NCBI GenBank assembly: GCA_050740255.1
Contig: JBOICV010000100.1
Coordinates: forward strand, 1-51,083
DNA from: JBOICV01 sp050740255
Lineage (GTDB): Bacteria; Pseudomonadota; Gammaproteobacteria; Nevskiales; JBOICV01
DNA: 51,083 nt
Direction: 5' to 3'
Shown here one piece after another: positions 7,159 to 14,364 of this stretch (positions are counted from its first letter, which is position 1; every line of letters begins with the position of its first letter). The translations under genes and the position numbers were made by a program. The notes beneath the pieces are model-generated. The model saw only the letters and a list, made by a program, of their open reading frames with translations. It did no database searches and was not told the DNA's origin.

Positions 7159-7954
7159 AGCCACCCCCACCCTGACCCTCCCCCATCAAGGGGGAGGAGA
7201 AAACTTATTAGCTTTTCAGCAACTGCAATACCAGTTCACCGCGCACTTGCGCGATCCGGCGCAGCATCCGGCGCCGGCCGGCGTCGAGGACCGGCGCATG
7301 GGAATTTACCGCGAGCTGCTCTATAACAACATTGAGGGCTTTCTCAGCAAAGGCTTCCCGGTGCTGCGCAGCCTCTACGCCGACGACGGCTGGCATGCGC
7401 TCGCGCGCGATTTCTTCGCCCGTCATATTTCACACACACCGCTGTTTTATCGCATCGCCGAGGAGTTTCTGGCCTATCTCCAGCATGAACGGGCGGCCGC
7501 ACCGGCCGACCCGCCGTTTCTGCTGGAGTTGGCGCACTACGAATGGGTGGAAGTGGCCGTCGGCATTGATCCGGCGCCGCTGCCGGCCTGCAATCCGGAC
7601 GGCGATCTGCTCGAGCAGACGCCGGTGCTGTCGCCATTGGCGCGGCATCTCGCCTACCGCTATCCCGTGCATAAGATCCGGGCCGAGTTCCAGCCGGCTG
7701 AAGCGCCCGCGCAGCCAACTTATCTGGTCGTGGTGCGCGACGGAGAAGACAAGGTGGGTTTTGTAGAAATTAACGCGGTGACGTCGCGTTTGCTGAAGCT
7801 GATCGAGCAGCAACCGGGCCATTCCGGCCGCCAGCAGCTGCAAACCCTCGCCGATGAGCTACAGCATCCCGACCCAGATTCCCTGCTAGTCCATGGCCGT
7901 GCCATGTTGGAGCAGCTGCGCAGCCAATCCATCCTCCTCGGCACGGCTTTGTAG
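7151..7954 (+). CDS. DUF2063 protein, BufC/HvfC-type partner of the MNIO enzyme
   Basis: A 267-residue protein of the DUF2063 family, which delivers the precursor peptide to the DUF692 enzyme. The DNA-binding-like N-terminal domain begins LLAFQQLQYQFTAHLRDP and continues MGIYRELLYNNIEGFLSKGFPVLRSL, FLLELAHYEWVE and YPVHKI. The family normally starts at about the LLAFQQLQ position. Here the first ~18 residues (MVKATPTLTLPHQGGGEN) are encoded by a dispersed palindromic repeat (7162-7199), inserted between the overlapping start codon and the conserved domain. No other standard start lies between. The stop codon TAG (7952-7954) is part of the GTAG of a downstream REPIN. Confidence 0.92.
   Translation: MVKATPTLTLPHQGGGENLLAFQQLQYQFTAHLRDPAQHPAPAGVEDRRMGIYRELLYNNIEGFLSKGFPVLRSLYADDGWHALARDFFARHISHTPLFYRIAEEFLAYLQHERAAAPADPPFLLELAHYEWVEVAVGIDPAPLPACNPDGDLLEQTPVLSPLARHLAYRYPVHKIRAEFQPAEAPAQPTYLVVVRDGEDKVGFVEINAVTSRLLKLIEQQPGHSGRQQLQTLADELQHPDPDSLLVHGRAMLEQLRSQSILLGTAL
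7162..7199 (+). repeat. Dispersed CCCTC/GAGGG palindrome in the 5' end of the DUF2063 gene
   Basis: CACCCTGACCCTCCCCC, a short ATCAA loop and GGGGGAGGAG form a hairpin of the same family as copies near 30297, 34084, 36285 and 45029. All other copies are intergenic; this one is translated. Confidence 0.7.
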
Positions 7955-7999
7955 GAGCGGCTTTAGCCGCGATGCGGTCGCGGCTAAAGCCGCTCCTAC
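7951..7999. repeat. REPIN: two inverted GTAG-type REP units
   Basis: A 22-nt REP unit (7951-7972, beginning GTAGGAGCGG) and its exact inverted copy (7978-7999) flank a TGCGG spacer. This is the classic REPIN arrangement mobilised by RAYT transposases. The first unit matches the copy in prfC at 7-28. Its GTAG provides the stop codon of the preceding gene. Confidence 0.88.
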
Positions 8000-8025
8000 A
8001 AGGGCTTTCGCGGCATTCATCCGCC

Positions 8026-8067
8026 GTTCAGCTTGTTCAGTTTGCGTTCAGCGGTCCTCCCGTATCC
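8026..8067 (+). promoter_or_regulatory. Triple GTTCAG direct repeat and candidate -10 upstream of the glycine-zipper gene
   Basis: GTTCAG occurs at 8026-8031, 8035-8040 and 8046-8051, spaced 9 and 11 bp. This is close to the one-turn phasing expected for an OmpR-family response regulator. TATCCT at 8062-8067 is a plausible -10 element placed just downstream. Function is inferred from spacing only. Confidence 0.4.
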
Positions 8068-8105
8068 TGCCCCCAGGTTCACAAAGCAACACAAGGAGGT
8101 AGGTC

Positions 8106-8684
8106 ATGAACAAGCTACTGATTGCAGGTGCGGTTGCGGCGCCCTTGGTGCTGGGTAGTGGCATTACAGGTGGTTATTTCGCCGCTCGCCATGCCGAAGC
8201 ATCGGACATCCCGGACGGTTATGCGCGCGTACTGAATGTGCAGCCGGCGTTCAAGACCGTGCAGGTACCGGTGAATAGCCGCGAGTGCCGTCAGGTGCCC
8301 GTCACTCGTACGGTGACGCGCAAGACAGAGTCCGAAGGCTGGAAGCATGCCAGCACGGGTCTGGGCGCGGTGCTCGGCGTCGTGATCGGCAACCAGATCG
8401 GTAGCGGCCGTGGGCGTGACGTGGCCCGTGTGGGTGGTGCGGTCATCGGCGGCAAGGCCGGTCACGACATCTACAAGAGCACGCACCAGCCGGAAACGCA
8501 GCAGGTCACGACTTACGAAACACGTTGCAAAACCGTGACCAGCTATAACAGTCAGACCAAGGATGATGGCTTCGACGTGACCTTCGAGCAGAAGGGCGGC
8601 CAGACCGGCACGGTGCGCATGCCGACCCAGCCGATCGGTCTCTTCATCCCGGTTCCGGCCAACGGCACCCAGCAGTCGATCTAA
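8106..8684 (+). CDS. Glycine-zipper 2TM domain envelope protein
   Basis: A 192-residue protein with an N-terminal signal or anchor (MNKLLIAGAVAAPLVLGSGITGGYFAA). Its central glycine-zipper segment is GLGAVLGVVIGNQIGSGRGRDVARVGGAVIGGKAGHDIY (about 82-121), as in the Rick_17kDa/SlyB-like family. The flanking region has paired Cys residues (RECRQVPV and TRCKTVTS) and a C-terminal beta-rich part (FDVTFEQKGGQTGTVRM). No lipobox Cys is present. A strong ribosome site (AAGGAGGT) precedes the ATG. It is monocistronic, with its own terminator, and probably supports outer-membrane integrity. Confidence 0.85.
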   Translation: MNKLLIAGAVAAPLVLGSGITGGYFAARHAEASDIPDGYARVLNVQPAFKTVQVPVNSRECRQVPVTRTVTRKTESEGWKHASTGLGAVLGVVIGNQIGSGRGRDVARVGGAVIGGKAGHDIYKSTHQPETQQVTTYETRCKTVTSYNSQTKDDGFDVTFEQKGGQTGTVRMPTQPIGLFIPVPANGTQQSI

Positions 8685-8701
8685 ACGTTAATCAAATTGA
8701 G

Positions 8702-8732
8702 CAAGGCCCCGTTTGCGGGGCCTTGTTTTTTT
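8702..8732 (+). terminator. Rho-independent terminator
   Basis: CAAGGCCCCG, loop TTTG, CGGGGCCTTG, then seven T residues. It lies 18 bp after the glycine-zipper gene. Confidence 0.95.
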
Positions 8733-8760
8733 GCGTATCGCCCGGGCTATATTGGGCGAT

Positions 8761-9945
8761 ATGAACACGCTCTTGCTCTGGCTGGCCGGCTTGCAGCTGG
8801 TGTTGCTGCTGGGCTTGCTGTTCTTCGTAGTGCGCCGGCAGGATCACGGCCAGCGGTTGGAGGAGGTGCTGCGCCGCTTGGAAGAGGGTCTGCGCCGCGA
8901 GCTTAAAGACGCGCGTGACGATCAAGGCAAGACTCACGTCGAGCTGCTGCGCAGCCTGCAGGCCGGTAGCGTGGCGCTGGGCGAGCAGGTGCAGCGCGTG
9001 CTCGGTCAGTATTTCGAGCTGCTCAACAAACGCGTTGAGGGCCTCACCCAGACCACCGACCAGAAGCTCAAGGAAATTGGAGGCCAGGTCGAGAAGCGTC
9101 TGGCCGAGGGTTTCGAGAAAACCACCGCGACCTTCGCCGATATCGTGAAGCGCCTGGCGCTGATTGATGAGGCGCAGAAGCGCATCACCGAGCTGTCCAC
9201 CAATGTGGTGAGCCTGCAGGAAATACTCTCTGACAAGCGCGCGCGGGGCGCCTTCGGTGAGGTGCAGTTGTCACAGCTGGTGCGCAACATGCTGCCGGAG
9301 AACGCGTTTGCGCTGCAGTATGCGATCACGCCGGACACGCGGGTGGACTGCATTTTGTTCCTGCCGGACCCCACCGGCCACGTGCCAATTGACGCCAAGT
9401 TTCCGCTGGAAAGCTATCGCCGGCTCGCCGACCCGAAGCTGGGCGAGGCCGACCGGCGCATGGCGGAGCGCCAGTTCAAACAGGACGTGCGCAAGCATGT
9501 GCGCGACATCGCCAGCAAGTACATCGTGGCGGGCAAGACCGCGCGCGGTGCGGTGATGTTCGTGCCCGCCGAGGCGGTCTTCGCGGAAATCCATGCGCGC
9601 CACGCTGACGTCGTGGAAGAGGCGCAGGGCCTGAACGTCTGGATCACCTCACCGACCACGCTGATGGCCATCCTGACCACCGCGCGCGCGGTGCTGAAGG
9701 ACGATGCCACGCGCAAGCAGGTGCATGTCATTCAGGAACATCTGGGCAAGCTGGGCGAGGACTTCGGCCGCTTCCGCAAGCGCATGGAGAATCTGGCCAC
9801 GCATATCCGCCAGGCCAAGGAAGACGTGGACGACGTCAATGTCTCGGCCGGTAAGATCGCCAGCCGCTTCGAGAAAATCGAACGTGCGGAGCTGGCTAAC
9901 GAGGAGGAGGAGCGGCCCGCGCTCAAGCCTTCGGATGCGGCCTGA
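8761..9945 (+). CDS. rmuC: DNA recombination protein RmuC
   Basis: A 394-residue protein with an N-terminal membrane anchor (LLLWLAGLQLVLLLGLLFFVV), a long coiled coil (about 25-150) and the RmuC nuclease-like core. That core includes KRARGAFGEVQLSQLVRNMLP, TRVDCILFLPDPTGHVPIDAKFPLESYRRL, ARGAVMFVPAEAVFAEI and VWITSPTTLMAILTT. RmuC limits recombination at inverted repeats and DNA ends. The start at 8761 gives the anchor at the extreme N-terminus. The in-frame upstream start at 8713 lies within the preceding terminator and is rejected. Confidence 0.95.
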   Translation: MNTLLLWLAGLQLVLLLGLLFFVVRRQDHGQRLEEVLRRLEEGLRRELKDARDDQGKTHVELLRSLQAGSVALGEQVQRVLGQYFELLNKRVEGLTQTTDQKLKEIGGQVEKRLAEGFEKTTATFADIVKRLALIDEAQKRITELSTNVVSLQEILSDKRARGAFGEVQLSQLVRNMLPENAFALQYAITPDTRVDCILFLPDPTGHVPIDAKFPLESYRRLADPKLGEADRRMAERQFKQDVRKHVRDIASKYIVAGKTARGAVMFVPAEAVFAEIHARHADVVEEAQGLNVWITSPTTLMAILTTARAVLKDDATRKQVHVIQEHLGKLGEDFGRFRKRMENLATHIRQAKEDVDDVNVSAGKIASRFEKIERAELANEEEERPALKPSDAA

Positions 9946-9996
9946 ACCAGGCGGAGCACGCTGTCGTCAGTTAGGGCCCCAGCCGCTGATCAAGTT

Positions 9997-11064
9997 TTAC
10001 AGGGGGATTTGAATCGCGAGCTGTAGATTCGCGATATGTGCCTGCTTATAGTTCAGATCGTCGGCAATCCAGGAAAAGCGTAGCCAGCGTGATGCGAGCT
10101 CTAATCCCAGCGCGTCGTGCTCAGGAAGCCAGTGAAAGCTACAGGTGACGACACTGGTTGAGAGCGGCGACCAAATAACGCTCGGAATGAAGTCGATCTG
10201 AGCGTAGTGGCCGCCAACACCAAGGCGATGACCGCCGAATCGAGCCAGCAAATTCACTGCCCCATGCGGTTTAAGGCGCTGCGTAAAATCCTTACTCGAC
10301 TCCAAGCCGGTGAGCACAGGTTGCGCACCGCTCAACCCGCCTGATACCTGAGTATTCGCTTGGGCAGTGGTGAAGGGCGCACGTTCCCAGTACATGCGGC
10401 CGTAAAGGTCATCTACCAGCCAGCTGAACGTCCATAATGACGAAACACGCCATTCACCCGACCAATCAACCGTAAAACCTTCGCCCTCTGGCCGACGCAC
10501 GTTGCGATCGAACAGTTTCTCATCGTGACTGTAGTGATAGTTCAAGCCAAATGCGACATCAAGCTGGGTTGGAGTCGTCTGGACGGCGGTGCCTTCTAAA
10601 ACCCCGTCAACCAGCCTTTTACCTTCCAGATAGGCCACGCCGACATCCATGTTCAGGTTGCGGACGGGGCTGAATAACCGACCCAGTCTTAGGCCCTGCG
10701 CTTCCATAACCACCACATCCAAATCGACCGCGAATGTCCGGCCAGGCGGGAGCGAAAGATTGTTCTGATCCCGGAAATAGAGCTCTGCTGTGTCCCGGTT
10801 AGCGTCGGACACGTAGTATTGATCCCGCACCAACGAAAACTCCCAGGCGTTAATCCTGAGCCCGGCTTCAACGCGCGCAAACAGGGCGCCGTCCGCGCCT
10901 TTCCTGAGCTTGCCCTCGAAGTCGCTCGCGTATTGGTAAACGGATACGGGCTCGGCAACACCGAATACTCTCGCCGAGAAATAGGGCGTGGCACGGAGTT
11001 CACTCGCGTTGGCCGCGGTGAACAAGCCACACAGCATTGCCGCAGCCCGCAGCATGGCCCACAT
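9997..11064 (-). CDS. Putative outer-membrane beta-barrel protein, unknown function
   Basis: With the ATG at 11064 this is a 355-residue exported protein (signal MWAMLRAAAMLCGLFTAANA). Alternating aromatic/polar strands run its full length (for example FARVEAGLRINAWEFSLVRDQYYV and AVNLLARFGGHRLGVGGHYAQI), and it ends in amphipathic strands, as expected of a beta barrel. The last residue is Leu rather than Phe. A TTG at 11097 overlaps the upstream stop (TTGA) and is an alternative start. It follows the lipoprotein gene at 11094-12335 on the same strand, so the two probably form one operon and surface module. I do not recognise the family. Confidence 0.6.
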   Translation of the reverse strand: MWAMLRAAAMLCGLFTAANASELRATPYFSARVFGVAEPVSVYQYASDFEGKLRKGADGALFARVEAGLRINAWEFSLVRDQYYVSDANRDTAELYFRDQNNLSLPPGRTFAVDLDVVVMEAQGLRLGRLFSPVRNLNMDVGVAYLEGKRLVDGVLEGTAVQTTPTQLDVAFGLNYHYSHDEKLFDRNVRRPEGEGFTVDWSGEWRVSSLWTFSWLVDDLYGRMYWERAPFTTAQANTQVSGGLSGAQPVLTGLESSKDFTQRLKPHGAVNLLARFGGHRLGVGGHYAQIDFIPSVIWSPLSTSVVTCSFHWLPEHDALGLELASRWLRFSWIADDLNYKQAHIANLQLAIQIPL

Positions 11065-11093
11065 AACGGTGACAGCTTGGCAGCTAGCCGGCC

Positions 11094-12335
11094 TCAAGCC
11101 AGGCTTTCAATCGTCCCGTCAACGTAACGAATGATGAATCCGCTGCTGGTTTCCTCAATCGTAGCGACCTGCTCGCCGTTCACGGTAATCGTTCCGATGA
11201 CAGGGCTATTGGAAGATTCCATGAGCGTCATGCGCGTACCGGCTTGGTCGGCAACGATGAGACGGGTGGGGTTGGTTTCGGCGTCAAACTGATCGGCAGT
11301 AATGGTGATAGTTCCAACCGCTCCCCCCGTGATACTGACTATAACGCTGTTAAGGACAGGTGGGCCGTCTCCAGGTGGCTGCGTAAGGGTAGTAGTCACG
11401 CCGATACGGCGTAGTTGCTGGCCGGCAAGTTGGGCGTCGAACTCGACACCCGCGGTAAAATTCTCACCGCTCTTGGTGAACGACAGCACTATGCCGGTGG
11501 AATCATCGCTATCACGCAATTCGCCGTCCAGATTGAGCGCTGCGCCGGTACAGTCAGTGTCGTTGCAGCCACTCAAATCCGCGTCGAACAGTGTGATAAA
11601 ACGCAAAGGGTCCGGTACTGCGCCGGTCTGCTTTTGCGCGATCTCAAGATTACCGTCAAACGAGAGCGAGCCGATCTCGCGCAGGGTGGACATTGCGGGG
11701 TCAGCACCGGCACGCCGGGTAATACTCAATGTGCCATCGAAGCTTAGGCGGACACCCTCGGCATCGACGTTGGCGATCATACTGTCCAGCACACCGTTTA
11801 CGGTAGGCGCGGTATTGGCGTTACTGGGAAAATCCAGCGTGACGTCGTAGGCATTTCTGACCTTATCGCCGCCGCCAAAAAAATTGTTTATCTCGTCTGA
11901 GTCGTAGGCTTCGCCAGTAACACGTATCCGATCGGTCCCGGGATTGAGATGCGAGAAGGTGACCGTATAGATTGCGGTATTCCCCATGCCGTCATCGGTG
12001 GTAACGCTCCTCGACCCCGGCTGCCCATCGAGTTCGTCGTAAACGAAACCGGCGTAGAAAATCGTTAACAGCAAGCCGCTCAGGGTGCTTTTGGCTTTGC
12101 TGTCCGTAACCTCGTCCACGCCCCTGATCTGGTTGGCAAACTGGCTGGCCGGAATCTCAAAATCCCGAAACGACTGGCCCAGTGCTCTGCTTTCCGCAAC
12201 CAGCGTCTTCGCTTGTGCGACATTGCTCGGCGGTGTGGCAAGCGGATCACTGTCGCCACCACCCCCGCCACATGCGCTGAGCAGCAGATAGCCGACGACC
12301 ACGAACCCAGCGGCGGGCTGCCTAGTAGTGAACAT
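11094..12335 (-). CDS. Putative lipoprotein of unknown function
   Basis: A 413-residue protein with a lipoprotein signal ending YLLLSACGGGGG, where the Cys is the lipidation site. The mature part is Thr/Asp-rich and repetitive in style, with segments such as LSFDGTLSITRR and LSFDGNLEIAQK that suggest stacked beta strands. One local Cys pair (SGCNDTDCTG) may form a disulphide. The start at 12335 is chosen because GGGGGAGG lies 7 nt upstream; an ATG at 12350 would sit on that ribosome site. It is probably cotranscribed with the barrel gene downstream. Base composition is slightly more AT-rich than its neighbours. Confidence 0.65.
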   Translation of the reverse strand: MFTTRQPAAGFVVVGYLLLSACGGGGGDSDPLATPPSNVAQAKTLVAESRALGQSFRDFEIPASQFANQIRGVDEVTDSKAKSTLSGLLLTIFYAGFVYDELDGQPGSRSVTTDDGMGNTAIYTVTFSHLNPGTDRIRVTGEAYDSDEINNFFGGGDKVRNAYDVTLDFPSNANTAPTVNGVLDSMIANVDAEGVRLSFDGTLSITRRAGADPAMSTLREIGSLSFDGNLEIAQKQTGAVPDPLRFITLFDADLSGCNDTDCTGAALNLDGELRDSDDSTGIVLSFTKSGENFTAGVEFDAQLAGQQLRRIGVTTTLTQPPGDGPPVLNSVIVSITGGAVGTITITADQFDAETNPTRLIVADQAGTRMTLMESSNSPVIGTITVNGEQVATIEETSSGFIIRYVDGTIESLA

Positions 12336-12547
12336 GGATACCTCCCCCATTGCGCCGACTCGCTCGTCTGCGGTTACATAGACCGCAACGTGGTCGGCAG
12401 TCCCAGTGTACTCGGCTGATTGGGCGGAGGGCAGAGGGTTCTTAGCGCTTGCTGAGCGGATTGGCAGAGGCGGAAACGCCTGATTAATTTTTTGCCAAAG
12501 CGGGGAAAAGGCTTACTGCGACTCGTCTGTGGGCCGCGATTCACGAC

Positions 12548-12556
12548 TTATCCACA
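12548..12556 (+). promoter_or_regulatory. Consensus DnaA box
   Basis: TTATCCACA is a perfect DnaA-box consensus, with a degenerate TTATCCCAC at 12560-12568. It lies about 33 bp beyond the parB stop, in a 254-bp gap (12336-12589) that also contains an AT-rich run (TTAATTTTTTG near 12483). No dnaA, dnaN or gidA is nearby, so this is not an obvious oriC. Confidence 0.45.
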
Positions 12557-12589
12557 GGCTTATCCCACGCAACTGTGCATGAAATAAGA

Positions 12590-13396
12590 CTAGGAACCGC
12601 GCACGCGCCTTAAGCGTTCCAGCAAGCCTTCGAACTCGTCGAGGCTGTGAAATTCGATGCGGATTTCGCCGTGCTTCGCCTTGGCGTCGTAGGCGATATG
12701 CACCTCGTTACCGAGCTCCTCGGTCAGTTCGAGCTCGAGCTGCTTCCATTCTTTGGCTTTAAGCGTCCCCGCCTTGCCGCCGCTGTTTTGCAGCCGCCGC
12801 CCGGCGGCCTCCAGCGCACGCACCGACCAGCGGCGCTTGAGCGTCTCGGCGGCCAATGGCATTTGCTGGCGAAACTCCAGCCCGGCCAGCACGCGCGCAT
12901 GGCCCATGGCCAGCAAGCCGTCGTCCACCAGTTTTTGCACGCGCTCGTCCAGCTTGAGCAGCCGCAGGAAGTTCGTGACGTAAACCCGCGACTTGCCGAC
13001 CCGATCCGCCGCCGCCTCATGGGTGAGCGCAAACAATTCGCTTAACTGCTGCAGACCGCGCGCGGTTTCCATCGGCGATAGCGATTCGCGCTGCAGGTTT
13101 TCGATCAGTCCGAGGATATGGGCTTCGCGCTCGTCCAGATCGTCGCGTACGATCGCCGGAATTTCCTCCAGCCCCGCCAGCTGGGCCGCGCGCCAGCGCC
13201 GCTCGCCGGCCAGCAGCTCATAACCGCGCCCTGCCGATCGCACCACCAGCGGCTGCACGATGCCCGACTCCGCAATGGAGGCGGCCAGCTCTTTAAGCGC
13301 ATCGGGGTCGAAGCGCCGGCGCGCCTGATAACGGCCTGGATGAATCAAATCCAGCGCTAGCCGGCGGATAGTCGGGAGCGCCGCGTTCATCGGCAT
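12590..13396 (-). CDS. ParB/Spo0J-family protein without an adjacent parA
   Basis: A 268-residue ParB-type CTPase/DNA-binding protein. The N-terminal domain shows QARRRFDPDALKELAASIAESGIVQPLVV, GERRWRAAQLAG (box II) and ENLQRESLSPMETARG (box III). The helix-turn-helix ALTHEAAADRVGKSRVYVTNFLRLL follows at about 120-145. The C-terminal part (HGEIRIEFHSLDEFEGLLERL) resembles the chromosomal ParB dimerisation end. Chromosomal parB normally sits after parA near gidAB; here no parA is seen on either side. It may be a second ParB-like regulator, or chromosomal parB in a rearranged context. Confidence 0.88.
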   Translation of the reverse strand: MPMNAALPTIRRLALDLIHPGRYQARRRFDPDALKELAASIAESGIVQPLVVRSAGRGYELLAGERRWRAAQLAGLEEIPAIVRDDLDEREAHILGLIENLQRESLSPMETARGLQQLSELFALTHEAAADRVGKSRVYVTNFLRLLKLDERVQKLVDDGLLAMGHARVLAGLEFRQQMPLAAETLKRRWSVRALEAAGRRLQNSGGKAGTLKAKEWKQLELELTEELGNEVHIAYDAKAKHGEIRIEFHSLDEFEGLLERLRRVRGS

Positions 13397-13521
13397 GCAG
13401 TCTGCATCTGGGATGGTGTGAAAACGTAAAACCTGCGGCGTGGACGCGCGGGGTCATTATGCAGTAAAACACACACAAAAGATGGCGTATCCTGCCTGTT
13501 CCGTAACCAGGTCTCGTGGCG

Positions 13522-14364
13522 ATGAAATTGCGCACCTTTATGAAGGATCGGCTGGTTGACGCCGATACCAACGCCTTGCTCGACGCCATGCCAGTGCAGC
13601 TTGGCTCCCGCGGCTTCGATCCTTGGGGTTTGAATCTCGATAACACCAAAATCGCGCTGTCCTTCGTCAAGTGGCTGTACCAGAAGTACTTCCGGGTCGA
13701 AGCCCACGGTCTGGAAAACATCCCCAAGGAAGGCCGCGTACTGATTATCCCGAACCACAGCGGCCAGTTGCCGATGGACGGTCTGATGACAGCCTATGCC
13801 GTGGCGACGAATCCACACGGCCCGCGCATGCCGCGCGCGATGATCGAGCGTTTCTTCCCCACCGTGCCCTGGATCGGCAATCTGCTCAACTCCTGGGGCG
13901 CGGTCATCGGCGACCCGCTCAACTGCGTGAAGATGCTCAAGCGCGATGAGGCGATCATCGTATTCCCGGAAGGCGTGCGCGGCTCCGGCAAACCCTACAA
14001 GCTGCGCTACCAGTTACAGCGCTTCGGCAACGGCTTCCTGCATCTGGCGATGGAAAGCGGCGCGCCGATTATTCCCGTCGGGATTGTCGGCTGCGAGGAA
14101 ACCATGCCCTCGCTCGGCTCGATCAAGCCGCTGGCCAGGCTGCTGCGCATCCCCTACGTGCCGATTGCGCCGCTGGTGCCGCTGCCGGCCAAGGTCATCA
14201 TCAACTTCGGCCAGCCGATGCGCTTCGACAACAAGGCGACGAACGAGCAGGAAGTCACCGAGCGCACGCGCGAGGTCAAGGCCGAGATCCGCAAACTGAT
14301 CGAAAAAGGCCAGTCCGAGAGAAAAAGCGTATTCGACGGCCTGACGCCGGCTAGGAGCGGCTGA
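13522..14364 (+). CDS. PlsC-like lysophospholipid acyltransferase
   Basis: A 280-residue acyltransferase. Motif I is IIPNHSGQLPMDGLM, with H and D separated by six residues rather than the usual four. Motif III is IIVFPEGVRGSGKPYKLRYQLQRF, and the motif IV region is APIIPVGIVGCEE. This form resembles the mycobacterial Rv0502-type proteins, which also sit beside an SDR gene. The GTG at 13516 is an alternative start. The stop overlaps the next start by one base (TGATG), so the two genes are translationally coupled. The substrate is not evident. Confidence 0.85.
   Translation: MKLRTFMKDRLVDADTNALLDAMPVQLGSRGFDPWGLNLDNTKIALSFVKWLYQKYFRVEAHGLENIPKEGRVLIIPNHSGQLPMDGLMTAYAVATNPHGPRMPRAMIERFFPTVPWIGNLLNSWGAVIGDPLNCVKMLKRDEAIIVFPEGVRGSGKPYKLRYQLQRFGNGFLHLAMESGAPIIPVGIVGCEETMPSLGSIKPLARLLRIPYVPIAPLVPLPAKVIINFGQPMRFDNKATNEQEVTERTREVKAEIRKLIEKGQSERKSVFDGLTPARSG

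Noticed and set aside
6283..7170. Long antisense open frame opposite the MNIO gene (295 codons)
   Set aside because: Mirror of a high-GC coding frame; the plus strand carries all DUF692 motifs and operon spacing.
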